From Actinocrispum wychmicini (GTDB lineage Bacteria > Actinomycetota > Actinomycetes > Mycobacteriales > Pseudonocardiaceae): DNA of 64,000 bases. This document shows, piece after piece, positions 16,822 to 26,005 of this stretch. The DNA is taken from positions 1,057,546 to 1,121,545 of the forward strand of contig NZ_SLWS01000001.1 in the NCBI RefSeq assembly GCF_004345645.1, read 5' to 3'. The translations under genes and the position numbers were made by a program. The notes beneath the pieces are model-generated. The model ran no database searches, was not told where the DNA came from, and saw nothing but the letters and a program-made list of their open reading frames with translations. How positions within the stretch are numbered: position 1 is the first letter of the stretch; the number at the start of each line of letters is the position of its first letter.

Positions 16822-18158
16822 CGACACTCAGGCGCAGGCTGCTCGGTGTCGCGTTCATCGCGATGCTGGTGGGTTTCGTCGCGCTGTCGATCGCGTTCTT
16901 CAACAAGTCGTTCAACACGTACGTGAACGTCGGCCTGACCACCGACTCCATCGGCAACCAGCTGCAGGAACGGTCCGACGTCAAGGTCCGCGGCCTGATC
17001 GTCGGCTCGGTCAAGTCGGTCAAGCCGACCACGCGCGGCGCCGAGCTGACCCTGGCGCTGGACCCGGACAAGGCGGCGGTGATCCCGAGCAACGTCTCCG
17101 CGCAGTTCCTGCCGAAGACCCTGTTCGGCGAACGCTATGTGGCGTTGCAGATCCCGGACGAGCCGGCCGCGCGGACGCTCCGGACCGGCGACATGATCCA
17201 GCAGGACCGCTCCACCAAGGCGATCGAGGTGCAGAAGGCGCTGAACGACCTGCTTCCGGTGCTGCAGGCGGTCCAGCCGGAGAAGCTGTCCAGCACGCTG
17301 ACCGCGATCTCCACCGCCCTGCAGGGCCGCGGCAAGGCGCTCGGGCAGACCCTCGCGGACCTCGGCAGCTATGTCGGCGAGGTCAACCCGTACGTGCCGC
17401 AACTGCAGCACGACCTGCAGGCCTTGGTCGGCGTCTCCAACACGTACAGCGACGCGGCGCCGCAGCTGATCCAGGCACTCGACGACCTCACGGTCACGTC
17501 GAAGACCATCGCCGAGCAGAAAGCCAATCTGTCCACTTTGTACGGAAGTCTGACCACGGCGTCCACCGACCTGAAGACCTTCCTGCAGGTCAACAAGAAC
17601 AACCTGATCCAGTTCGCGGACACGTCCCGGCCGACCATGGAGCTGCTGGCGCGGTACGCACCGGAGTACCCCTGTTTCCTCAGGCAGATGGCGGAAACGG
17701 TGAAGTCGGCGGACGTGGCGTTCGGCAAGGGCACGAACGAACCTGGTCTGCACGCGACCCTGGAGATCACGGTCAACCGTGGCCCGTACAAGGCGGGCCA
17801 GGACGAGCCACGTTACGACGACAAGCGTGGACCGCGGTGCTACGACTTCCAGAAGTTCCCGGTCCCGTTCCCACAGCACCCGCCGGACGGCCCGTTGAAG
17901 GACGGCTCGAAGTCGCCCCCCAACAGCCGGCCCGCCAACGACGGGGTGCTGCCGCCCGCCAACATCGGCTCGGTCATCGGCGGCACCGCGCCGTCGTCCG
18001 CCGGGCAGGACTTCATGCTGCCGGGCAGCCGGGCCGAGGCGGACTTCGTCGCCGCGATCATGGGCCAGCAGTTGGGGGTGCGCCCCGATGACGTGCCGAC
18101 CTGGACGGCCGTTCTGGTGGCGCCCGTGTTCCGAGGGGCGGAGGTGAACGTCAAATGA
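16818..18158 (+). CDS. mceA: Mce family protein MceA
   Basis: A 446-residue protein with one N-terminal transmembrane helix (about residues 12-30), then an MCE domain containing LQERSDVKVRGLIVGSVKSV and LFGERYVALQIPDE. A long helical region follows and the C-terminus is rich in Pro and Asn (about 360-400). Mce proteins form a hexameric tube that carries lipids from the envelope to the permease. First of six consecutive mce genes, coupled by ATGA overlaps. Confidence 0.93.
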   Translation: MTTLRRRLLGVAFIAMLVGFVALSIAFFNKSFNTYVNVGLTTDSIGNQLQERSDVKVRGLIVGSVKSVKPTTRGAELTLALDPDKAAVIPSNVSAQFLPKTLFGERYVALQIPDEPAARTLRTGDMIQQDRSTKAIEVQKALNDLLPVLQAVQPEKLSSTLTAISTALQGRGKALGQTLADLGSYVGEVNPYVPQLQHDLQALVGVSNTYSDAAPQLIQALDDLTVTSKTIAEQKANLSTLYGSLTTASTDLKTFLQVNKNNLIQFADTSRPTMELLARYAPEYPCFLRQMAETVKSADVAFGKGTNEPGLHATLEITVNRGPYKAGQDEPRYDDKRGPRCYDFQKFPVPFPQHPPDGPLKDGSKSPPNSRPANDGVLPPANIGSVIGGTAPSSAGQDFMLPGSRAEADFVAAIMGQQLGVRPDDVPTWTAVLVAPVFRGAEVNVK

Positions 18159-19180
18159 GAGGGCTCGTCGCGCCGCTGATCAAGCTGTCGCTGTTCATCC
18201 TCATCACGGTGGTGGCCACGACCGTGCTCGCGATCAGCATCGCCAACGCGAACCTGTCGTCCACCGACACGTACTCGGCGCGTTTCACCGACGTGACCTC
18301 GTTGCTGCCCGGCGACGACATCCGGATCGCCGGGGTTCGCGTTGGGCAGGTTGAGGACGTCAGCATCGCGGACCGCAAGCAGGCGGAGGTCAAGTTCTCC
18401 GTGGACGCCGGCCGGAAGCTGCCCGCCGGGGTGACCGCGACGATCAAGTTCCGCAACCTCGTCGGCCAGCGGTACGTCGCGCTCGGCCAGGGCACCGGCA
18501 CCGGGTTCCTGAGCCCCGGCGACACGATCCCGTTGGAGCGGACCAAGCCCGCGCTGGACCTGACCGAGCTGTTCAACGGGTTCAAGCCGCTGTTCCGGGC
18601 GCTGCAGCCGGAGGACGTCAACAAACTCTCCTACGAGATCATCCAGGTGTTGCAGGGTGAAGGCGGGACGGTCCAGTCCCTGCTCTCGCACACCGCCACG
18701 CTGACGTCCGCGATCGCCGACAAGGACGCGGTCATCGGCCAGGTGATCACGAACCTGAACACCCTGCTGGACACCGTGAACGCGCACGGCACGCAGCTGT
18801 CCGACCTGATCGTGCAGCTGCAGCAGTTGGTGTCCGGCCTGGCCGCGGACCGTAAGCCGATCGGCGACGCGATCCAGTCGCTGTCCGGCCTGGCCGGCAC
18901 CACCGCCGGCCTGCTGGTCCAGGCGCGTGACCCGCTCAAGGACGACATCGCGAACCTGGGCACGCTGACCAAGAGCCTCAACGACAACGAGAAGACCGTC
19001 GAACACTTCCTGCAGTTCATGCCGGGCAAGCTGACCGCGCTGACCCGGACCGCGAGTTACGGGTCGTGGTTCAACTTCTTCCTCTGCTCGGCGTCCGGTT
19101 CGGTGGCGCTGCCGCCGTTGATCAGCCAGCCGATCAGCATCCCGATCGCGCCCGTCACCCAGCCGAGGTGCCAGTCATGA
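18155..19180 (+). CDS. mceB: Mce family protein MceB
   Basis: A 341-residue protein with an N-terminal membrane helix (LIKLSLFILITVVATTVLA). Its MCE domain contains LLPGDDIRIAGVRVGQVEDV and IKFRNLVGQRYVALGQG, and a helical tail follows. It is a predicted subunit of the lipid-carrying Mce tube. The start overlaps the mceA stop (ATGA). Confidence 0.93.
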   Translation: MRGLVAPLIKLSLFILITVVATTVLAISIANANLSSTDTYSARFTDVTSLLPGDDIRIAGVRVGQVEDVSIADRKQAEVKFSVDAGRKLPAGVTATIKFRNLVGQRYVALGQGTGTGFLSPGDTIPLERTKPALDLTELFNGFKPLFRALQPEDVNKLSYEIIQVLQGEGGTVQSLLSHTATLTSAIADKDAVIGQVITNLNTLLDTVNAHGTQLSDLIVQLQQLVSGLAADRKPIGDAIQSLSGLAGTTAGLLVQARDPLKDDIANLGTLTKSLNDNEKTVEHFLQFMPGKLTALTRTASYGSWFNFFLCSASGSVALPPLISQPISIPIAPVTQPRCQS

Positions 19181-19190
19181 GGTGGCACAG

Positions 19191-20174
19191 GTGAAGTCCT
19201 TCAGAAGTCGGAACCCGATCACGATCGGCATCACCGGTCTGGTGGTGATCGCGCTCGTGCTGCTGGCCGCGATCTACTCCGACGACCTGCCGATCATCGG
19301 CGGCGGCACCACGTACAAGGCGGAGTTCTCCGAGGCGGCCGGCCTGAAGTCGGGCGATGAGGTGCGGGTCGCCGGGGTGAAGGTCGGCAAGGTCAGCGGC
19401 GTGAAGCTGGCCGGGCCGAGCGTCCTCGTGTCGTTCAAGGTCAAGGACGCCTGGCTGGGTGACCAGACCAGGGCGGCGATCAAGATCAAGACCTTGCTGG
19501 GCCAGAAGTACCTGGCGCTCGAACCGGAAGGCAACGTGGTCGCCGACCCCGGCAACGTCATTCCGCGCAGCCGCACGATGGCGCCGTACGACGTGCTTGA
19601 GGCGTTCCGCGGCCTGGCCGACACGGTCAACAACATCGACACCACGCAGCTGGCGCAGAGCTTCGAGGTGTTGACGTCGACGTTCGCCGACACCCCGAAC
19701 AGTGTGAAAGGCGCCCTGAACGGCCTGCAGGCGTTGTCCAAGACCATTTCCAGCCGCGACACCGAGCTGGCGAAGCTGCTGGACAACACCCAGCAGATCA
19801 CCCAGACCCTGGCCGACCGGGACGCCGAGGTGGCCAAGCTGCTGTCCGACGGCAACCTGCTGCTGGACGAGATCCGCAAGCGCAAGGACGCCATCGACAA
19901 GCTGCTCACCGGTACCCAGACGCTGTCCCAGCAGCTCAAGGGCCTGGTGGACGACAACTCCCAGCAGCTGGGCCCGGTGCTGACCCAGCTCGACCAGTTC
20001 ACCGGGATGCTCCAGCGCAACCAGGACGACCTGGCCAAGGGCATCGAGAAGCTGGCGCCGTTCGTCCGGGAGTTCACCAACACCCTGGGCAACGGCCGGT
20101 GGTTCGACAACTACATCTGCGGCCTGCTCCCGCCGTCGATCGGCCCGATCAACCCGCAGGGGTGTCTGCCGTGA
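19191..20174 (+). CDS. mceC: Mce family protein MceC
   Basis: A 327-residue protein starting VKSFRSRNPITIGITGLVV, the usual MceC-type opening, with one membrane helix. The MCE domain has LKSGDEVRVAGVKVGKVSGV and LLGQKYLALEPEG, and a long coiled-coil-like tail rich in Leu/Gln/Asp follows. I chose GTG 19191 because TGAGGTGG lies just upstream; GTG 19182 is also in frame. The stop overlaps the mceD start (GTGA). Confidence 0.9.
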   Translation: MKSFRSRNPITIGITGLVVIALVLLAAIYSDDLPIIGGGTTYKAEFSEAAGLKSGDEVRVAGVKVGKVSGVKLAGPSVLVSFKVKDAWLGDQTRAAIKIKTLLGQKYLALEPEGNVVADPGNVIPRSRTMAPYDVLEAFRGLADTVNNIDTTQLAQSFEVLTSTFADTPNSVKGALNGLQALSKTISSRDTELAKLLDNTQQITQTLADRDAEVAKLLSDGNLLLDEIRKRKDAIDKLLTGTQTLSQQLKGLVDDNSQQLGPVLTQLDQFTGMLQRNQDDLAKGIEKLAPFVREFTNTLGNGRWFDNYICGLLPPSIGPINPQGCLP

Positions 20175-21349
20175 GTACCTTCCAGACGCGCCGGGCGCGT
20201 GATCTCAGTCGCGGGGTGGCCATCGCCTGCGTGCTGGCGTTGCTCGCGGCTTTGGTGCTGTGGTTCGTGCTGCGGGACAGCAACCGCAAGCACGTCACCG
20301 CGTACTTCGGCGGTGCCGTGGGCTTGTACGCGGGCAACGAGGTGCGCGTGCTCGGTGTCGCCGTCGGGACTGTGGACAAGGTCGAGCCGCAGGGCAACCA
20401 GGTCCGGGTGGAGCTCTCGGTGGACAACGACGTCCCGGTCCCGGAGGACGCGGCCGCGGTGGTCGTGGCGCCGTCCCTGGTGAGCGACCGGTACGTGCAG
20501 CTCGCGCCGGTGTACACGGCCGGTCCGCAGATCCGGTCCGGGGCGACGATCCCGCGCGAACGGACCGCCACCCCGCTGGAGGTGGACGACCTGTACGCCA
20601 GCCTGAACCGGGTGACCACGACGCTGGGACCCAACGGCGCCAACCAGAACGGCGCGTTGTCGGACCTGCTGAACGTGCTGGCGAAGAACCTCCAGGGCAA
20701 CGGCCAAGCCACCCACGACACCATCAAACAGCTGGGGGACGCGGCCAGAACGTTGAACGACAGCCAGAGCGCGCTGTTCAACACCGTCGACAACCTGCGG
20801 AAGTTCACCGGCACGCTGGCGTCGAGCGACAAGCAGGTCCGGCAGTTCTCCGAGCAGCTCGCCGACGTCAGCAAGTTCCTCGCGGCCGAGCGCACCAACC
20901 TGGCGCAGTCGGTGCAGCAGCTGTCCACCGCGCTGGAGAGCGTCCAGCGGTTCATCAACGACAACCGCGGCCGGATCAAGTCCAATGTGGACAAACTGGC
21001 CTCGATCACCCAGGTGCTCGTGGACGAACGCGGCGCCCTGGCCGAAGTGCTCGACGTCGCCCCACTCGCGCTCAGCAACCTGGTCGACACGTACAACGCG
21101 TCCTCGGGCACGCTGGACGCCCGAGCGGACCTCAACGACCTGACCAACCCGCCGATCGTGATGGTCTGCCGGCTGATCAAACAGACCATCCCGGCGCAGA
21201 TCCCGCCGATCCTGGCGGACGCGTGCGGCAAGCTCGCGCCGATCCTCCAGGGTGCCCTGCCGTTGCCGTCGGTCGCGCAGGTCATCAACGGCCTGCAGAA
21301 CGGCGGGCTGCCGGCGCTGCCGATGCCGCTGGTCGGAGGTGGCCGATGA
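20171..21349 (+). CDS. mceD: Mce family protein MceD
   Basis: A 392-residue protein with an N-terminal membrane helix (VAIACVLALLAALVLWFVL). The MCE domain contains LYAGNEVRVLGVAVGTVDKV and PSLVSDRYVQLAPVY, followed by a long helical region (SSDKQVRQFSEQLADVSKFL). The GTG start at 20171 is chosen for its GTGA overlap with mceC; longer in-frame extensions have no membrane-protein character. The stop overlaps mceE (ATGA). Confidence 0.9.
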   Translation: MSTFQTRRARDLSRGVAIACVLALLAALVLWFVLRDSNRKHVTAYFGGAVGLYAGNEVRVLGVAVGTVDKVEPQGNQVRVELSVDNDVPVPEDAAAVVVAPSLVSDRYVQLAPVYTAGPQIRSGATIPRERTATPLEVDDLYASLNRVTTTLGPNGANQNGALSDLLNVLAKNLQGNGQATHDTIKQLGDAARTLNDSQSALFNTVDNLRKFTGTLASSDKQVRQFSEQLADVSKFLAAERTNLAQSVQQLSTALESVQRFINDNRGRIKSNVDKLASITQVLVDERGALAEVLDVAPLALSNLVDTYNASSGTLDARADLNDLTNPPIVMVCRLIKQTIPAQIPPILADACGKLAPILQGALPLPSVAQVINGLQNGGLPALPMPLVGGGR

Positions 21350-22530
21350 GGATTCGACGCCTGGCCATCGCTTTGTGCGCCGGCACGATGACGCTATCCG
21401 CGTGCAGCTTCGGCGGCATCTACGACCTCCCGCTGCCCGGCGGCGCCGACCTGGGCGACCGGTCGTACACGGTGAAGGCGCAGTTCCGGGACGTGCTCGA
21501 CCTGGTGCCGCAGTCCGGCGTGAAGGTCAACGAGGTCCCGATCGGCCGGGTCGAGTCGATCGCGCTGGCCAAGGACGGCTGGACCGCCGAGGTCACCATG
21601 CGCGTCAACGGATCCGTGCAGCTGCCCGGGAACTCCACCGCCCAGCTCAAGCAGTCCAGCCTGCTCGGTGAGAAGTACATCGAGCTGACCGCGCCCGCGG
21701 CCGGCCAGGAGAAGGGCAAGCTCGCCGACGGCGCGTACATCGGCCTGGACCGGACCAACCGGAACACCGAGGTCGAAGAGGTCCTCGGCGCGTTGTCCAT
21801 GCTGCTCAACGGCGGCGGTGTGGAACAGCTGCACACCATCGCGAACGAGCTGAACCAGGTCGCGGCCGGCAACGAGCCGCAACTGCGCGACCTGCTCGGC
21901 AACGTCAACAAGCTGGTGTCCAGTTTGGACGCTCGGAAGGGCGACATCACCAACGCGTTGGACGGGCTGAACAAGCTGTCCGGCACGCTCGCCGGGCAGA
22001 AGGACAAGATCGCGAACGTGGTCGACCAGATCACCCCCGGCCTGCAAGTGCTGTCCGAACAGCGCCCGCAGCTGGTCAGCATGCTGCAGAGCCTGGACGG
22101 CCTGTCCGGGGTCGCGGTCGACACCATCAACAAGAGCCAGGCGGACCTGGTCGCCGACCTCAAGGCGCTGTCCCCGACCCTGCAGAAGCTCAGCGAGGCC
22201 GGCGAGAACCTGCCCAACGCGCTGGAGATCCTGCTCACGTACCCGTTCCCGGACTCCGCGGTGCCCGGCGTGAAGGGTGACTACGTCAACCTGTACGCCA
22301 AGCTGGACCTGAACCTGCAGGAGATCATGAACAACCTGGGCCGCAGCCGGCAGAACCCGCTCCAGGACATCCCCCTGGTCGGCCAGCTGACCAGCGGCAA
22401 GCAGGGCACCCAGCCGGGCGCGCCGCCGCCGCTGCAGGTGCCGAACCTGTCGGCCCAGCCGAACACGCCGAACACCTGCACCGGGGTCGGCGGCCTGCTC
22501 GGCTCGCTGCTGGGAGGTGGCAAATGCTGA
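21346..22530 (+). CDS. mceE: Mce family lipoprotein MceE
   Basis: A 394-residue protein that differs from its neighbours in having a lipoprotein signal peptide: a basic start (MRIRRLAIAL) then the lipobox LSAC with Cys at about residue 20. This matches LprK/MceE of mycobacteria. The MCE domain has LVPQSGVKVNEVPIGRVESI and SSLLGEKYIELTAP. The lipid anchor places it on the outer face of the membrane within the tube. The start overlaps mceD, the stop overlaps mceF. Confidence 0.93.
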   Translation: MRIRRLAIALCAGTMTLSACSFGGIYDLPLPGGADLGDRSYTVKAQFRDVLDLVPQSGVKVNEVPIGRVESIALAKDGWTAEVTMRVNGSVQLPGNSTAQLKQSSLLGEKYIELTAPAAGQEKGKLADGAYIGLDRTNRNTEVEEVLGALSMLLNGGGVEQLHTIANELNQVAAGNEPQLRDLLGNVNKLVSSLDARKGDITNALDGLNKLSGTLAGQKDKIANVVDQITPGLQVLSEQRPQLVSMLQSLDGLSGVAVDTINKSQADLVADLKALSPTLQKLSEAGENLPNALEILLTYPFPDSAVPGVKGDYVNLYAKLDLNLQEIMNNLGRSRQNPLQDIPLVGQLTSGKQGTQPGAPPPLQVPNLSAQPNTPNTCTGVGGLLGSLLGGGKC

Positions 22531-23786
22531 CCCGGCGGACCAGGTTGCAGCTCGTCGCGTTCTTCGTGATCGCGATCGTCGCCGTGGTGTACGCGTTGTT
22601 CCGGTTCACTGGCCTCAGCAAGGTCTTCGGCGACGACGGGTACACGGTCAAGCTCGAACTGAAGGACTCCGGCGGGATCTTCACCAACGCCGAGGTCACG
22701 TACCGGGGTGTCCAGGTCGGCCGGGTCGGCGAGATGCGGCTGACCAAGCAGGGCCTGGAGGTCGACCTCGCCATCGACCCGGCCGCCCCGCGGATCCCGG
22801 CGGACCTCCAGGCGGTGGTCACCAACCGGTCCGCGGTCGGCGAGCAGTTCGTCGACCTGCAGCCGGTCAAGGACGCCAGCCCGTACCTGTCCGGCAGTTC
22901 GGTGATCACCGCGGACAAGGCCAAGACGCCGATCTCCACCGACACCGTCCTGCGCGACCTGGACGACCTCGCGGTGTCCGTGCCGACCGACTCGCTGCGG
23001 ACCGTCGTGGACGAGCTGGACAAGGCGTTCTCGGGCACCGGCCCCGATCTTCAGGTGCTGATGGACGCGACCGGCAGTTTCACCAAGGCCGCCAACGACC
23101 ACCTGCCGCAGACCATCGCCCTGCTCAACTCCGCCGGGACAGTGCTGGACACGCAGAACGCCCAGGCCGGCAACATCAGGTCGTTCGCCACCAGCCTGGC
23201 CCAGCTCAACGACCAGCTGAAGAAGTCCGACCCGGACATCCGCAAGCTGATCGCGGCCACCCCGGAGGCCGCGGACCAGGTCACCGGGCTGCTGCGGGAC
23301 TCCGGCACGAACCTCGGTGTGGTCCTTGCCAACCTGCTGACCACGTCGAACATCCTGGTGACCCGGCAGGACGGCCTTGAGCAAGCGCTTGTGGCGTACC
23401 CGATCGTCGCGGTCGGATCCCACACCGTCACCCCTGGGGACGGCACCGCCCACCTCGGCCTGGCGCTCAACCTGTTCAACCCGCCGCCGTGCGTGAAGGG
23501 CTACGAGCAGACGAAACGCCGGGCCGGCAACGACCTCTCGCCCGCGGCCACCAACGACCAGGCGTACTGCGCCGAACCGGTCGGTAGCCCGATCAACGTC
23601 CGTGGTGCCCAGAACGCGCCCTTCGGGGGTAAGGTCGCAGCTCCGACGCAGTCGCAGGTGCAGGCCAACGCGGGTCGGCCGCAGCAGCAACTCGCCGAAC
23701 AGGCCGGTCTGCCCGGGGCGCTGGGCGGATCAGGCGCCCAGGGACCGATCAACCTGATCCAGCTGCTTGGCCTCACGGGAGCATGA
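22524..23786 (+). CDS. mceF: Mce family protein MceF
   Basis: A 420-residue protein with an N-terminal membrane helix (LQLVAFFVIAIVAVVYALF) and an MCE domain (IFTNAEVTYRGVQVGRVGEM, NRSAVGEQFVDLQPV). Its long C-terminal region ends in a Gln/Ala/Gly-rich tail, as usual for the last Mce subunit. The start overlaps the mceE stop by 7 bp, and the stop overlaps the next gene by ATGA. Confidence 0.92.
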   Translation: MLTRRTRLQLVAFFVIAIVAVVYALFRFTGLSKVFGDDGYTVKLELKDSGGIFTNAEVTYRGVQVGRVGEMRLTKQGLEVDLAIDPAAPRIPADLQAVVTNRSAVGEQFVDLQPVKDASPYLSGSSVITADKAKTPISTDTVLRDLDDLAVSVPTDSLRTVVDELDKAFSGTGPDLQVLMDATGSFTKAANDHLPQTIALLNSAGTVLDTQNAQAGNIRSFATSLAQLNDQLKKSDPDIRKLIAATPEAADQVTGLLRDSGTNLGVVLANLLTTSNILVTRQDGLEQALVAYPIVAVGSHTVTPGDGTAHLGLALNLFNPPPCVKGYEQTKRRAGNDLSPAATNDQAYCAEPVGSPINVRGAQNAPFGGKVAAPTQSQVQANAGRPQQQLAEQAGLPGALGGSGAQGPINLIQLLGLTGA

Positions 23787-24331
23787 TGACGACGACGCTG
23801 TCCCGCTTTCTGCTGCCGGTCTCGATCGTGCTTGTCGTCGTCGCGGCCGGCTTCGCGACCTGGTTCGGGGTGTTGTGGCTACGCGGGCCCAAGGGCGACG
23901 CCGCCGCCGTGGCACGGGCCCGTGAGGACGTCAGCACGTCAGGCACGGCCGCGGTCGCGACCCTGACCTCGTTGAACTACAACAACGTCGACGGTGTGTA
24001 CCAGCAGTACCTGGACGTCTCGACCGGTGCGGTGCACGACGACTACGCCAAGAACGCGGACGCGTTCAAGAAGCGCATCAGGGACAGCAAAGTCGTCACG
24101 ACGTCGACCGTGCGGCAGGTCGCGGTGACCGACGTGAACCTGCAGAAGAAGGAAGCGACCATCTTGGTCGTCGTGGACACGCAGGTGACCGAGAACGGCA
24201 CTGCCGACCCGAACAAGCCCGCCGACACCACGCCGAAGCGGCTGCGCATCGAGGCCGCCCTCGACCAGACCGACAGCGGGTGGAAGGTCAAGGGCCTGCG
24301 GACGGTCCCGTACTCAGCCACCGCCCAGTGA
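23783..24331 (+). CDS. Mce-associated membrane protein (Mas-like)
   Basis: A 182-residue protein with an N-terminal membrane helix (FLLPVSIVLVVVAAGFATW) and an extracytoplasmic domain (LTSLNYNNVDGVYQQYLDVSTG, then KKEATILVVVDTQVTENG). This is the pattern of the Mce-associated proteins encoded after mceF in actinobacteria, which have a NTF2-like fold and are thought to stabilise the transporter. The start overlaps mceF by ATGA, so it belongs to the operon. Confidence 0.85.
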   Translation: MMTTTLSRFLLPVSIVLVVVAAGFATWFGVLWLRGPKGDAAAVARAREDVSTSGTAAVATLTSLNYNNVDGVYQQYLDVSTGAVHDDYAKNADAFKKRIRDSKVVTTSTVRQVAVTDVNLQKKEATILVVVDTQVTENGTADPNKPADTTPKRLRIEAALDQTDSGWKVKGLRTVPYSATAQ

Positions 24332-24351
24332 GCACGAGAGGAAATCCGACT

Positions 24352-25284
24352 GTGCCACCCCCGCGCCGCCGTCCCGCCACCCCGCCGCCCCGGCGGACGA
24401 CCAAGGTGGCCGGCCTCCGCAGGCCGGCGGCCCAGCCCGAGGGCGAAGACGTCCTCGACCCGGCCGACACCGTGGACACCGCCGACTCTGTGGACATCGT
24501 CGAAGAGGTGCCCCAGCTTGACGTCCCGGTGATCGGCGAGACCGACGACCGGCCCCGCCCGCAACCCAAGCGGCGCGACTCCGGAACGGTGGCCGACGAC
24601 TCCGCGCCCGTGAAGCACCGCCGTCGCCGGGTCAAGGACCCCGAGCCGGACGAGACCGTGGGTGTCGAGGACGAGGGCGACGAGGGTGTCGCCGAGCCGG
24701 CCGAGGACGTGGCCTCCGAGGAAGAGTTCGACGACGAGGAATTCAGCTACGAAGAGGTCACCGAGGACAACGGGCCACAGGTCAAGATACTGCTGCCGAT
24801 GGTGCTCGTGGTGGCGGCACTGCTGTTGGGCGCGTTGTCCTGGTTCTTCGCGACAAAGGCCGCCGACTCGCGCGAAGGCGCGAACAATGCCGCACTTGTG
24901 GACGTGAACGGCACCAAAGACCTTGTCGGCGCCGCCCAACAAGCGGTGGCCGGTGTCCTTTCGTACAAGTACGACCAGATGGACCAGGCCAAGATCCAGG
25001 CGCAGCAGTATCTGTCCGGTGAGGCGGTCGACCAGTACAACAAGTCCATGCAGGCGTTGGCGTCCCAGATCCAGTCGCAGAAACTGCAGGTCGCGGTGAA
25101 TCCGGTCAGTGTCGGCGTGGTGCGGTTGGCCGGCGATGACGCGCGAGTTCTGGTGTTCGCGGACCAGATCGGGGTGCGTGCCGACAACCAGCCGTCCGGT
25201 GGTCCGACCCAGTTCGCAATGGACATGCACCGGACCAATGGAAAGTGGAAAATCGTGAAATTGGACTTCTTTGACGGCAAGTAG
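24352..25284 (+). CDS. Mce-associated membrane protein with long acidic cytoplasmic tail
   Basis: A protein of about 310 residues. Residues 1-140 are disordered: Pro/Arg-rich first, then Asp/Glu-rich. A transmembrane helix follows (ILLPMVLVVAALLLGALSWFF), then a Mas-like external domain (VAGVLSYKYDQMDQAKIQAQQYL and WKIVKLDFFDGK at the end). It is a second Mce-associated protein in the same operon. Start is ambiguous: GTG 24352 follows AGAGGA; GTG 24328 overlaps the previous stop as GTGA. The last gene of the operon; no clear terminator follows. Confidence 0.8.
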   Translation: MPPPRRRPATPPPRRTTKVAGLRRPAAQPEGEDVLDPADTVDTADSVDIVEEVPQLDVPVIGETDDRPRPQPKRRDSGTVADDSAPVKHRRRRVKDPEPDETVGVEDEGDEGVAEPAEDVASEEEFDDEEFSYEEVTEDNGPQVKILLPMVLVVAALLLGALSWFFATKAADSREGANNAALVDVNGTKDLVGAAQQAVAGVLSYKYDQMDQAKIQAQQYLSGEAVDQYNKSMQALASQIQSQKLQVAVNPVSVGVVRLAGDDARVLVFADQIGVRADNQPSGGPTQFAMDMHRTNGKWKIVKLDFFDGK

Positions 25285-25332
25285 AGCCTGGTTCAGTGGC
25301 GTAGGAATGCTTCCTCGGGTATTCGTGGGGTT

Positions 25333-25908
25333 GTGCACCTCACCGTGTGTTGGGACCGTGCCGGTGACGACCTGATCGGGGTCTTCAGCCCGCACGCGGT
25401 GGCCTGGCTGCGCAGGCAGATGTCCGGCTATGAGCAGTTGCTGGAATGGCGTTACGCCGGTTACGTGAGCGAAGACCCGACCGCGAACGCCGTGGGCGTT
25501 CCGGTGGCGTCCCGGCCGGCCGAATACCCGCCGCTGGTCGCGGCGCTGAGCGAGATCATCCCGGAGGACGAGCTCGAACCGATCCGGCTGTGGTGGGAGC
25601 CGGATGTGGTGCGGTGGCTCTACGCGGGCACCCGGGTGGTCCTCGACTCGCTGCCGACCACGGGCGGCGTGGTCGTTCTGCACGAGCGGCACCAGATCGA
25701 AGCGTGGCAGGCCGCGGTTCCGAACATGCGCGTGGTCTTCGCCGTGGCCGCGGGGGTTTGGCCGGTGCCGGTGGGCACCGAACGCAACCGGCACACGATG
25801 CCCACGCCGGACCCGACCCGGCTGGACCGGGACCGCCAGCTGACCGACTGGCTGCGGAAGGTGGTGGACAGGCTCACCGACATCGCCGAACCCGCCTCGA
25901 CGTCCTGA
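25333..25908 (+). CDS. Hypothetical protein, unrecognised family
   Basis: A 191-residue soluble protein with no signal peptide or membrane helix. It has several Trp residues (CWDRAGDD, AWLRRQMSGYEQLLEWR, LWWEPDVVRWLYAG) and a C-terminal helix (DRQLTDWLRKVVDRL). I see no catalytic motif. GTG 25333 is the first start; GTG 25345 is also possible. It lies 48 bp after the mce operon on the same strand, so it may be read through from mce or belong with the next gene. Confidence 0.65.
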   Translation: MHLTVCWDRAGDDLIGVFSPHAVAWLRRQMSGYEQLLEWRYAGYVSEDPTANAVGVPVASRPAEYPPLVAALSEIIPEDELEPIRLWWEPDVVRWLYAGTRVVLDSLPTTGGVVVLHERHQIEAWQAAVPNMRVVFAVAAGVWPVPVGTERNRHTMPTPDPTRLDRDRQLTDWLRKVVDRLTDIAEPASTS

Positions 25909-26005
25909 GGACATTCACTCGGAGCGGTGAAGGACGGACACGACTGGGTAAACCTTCGGGTGCTGCTTTGTGCGCGAACGGCCACGGACCGTAAGTTCCG
26001 GTGCG

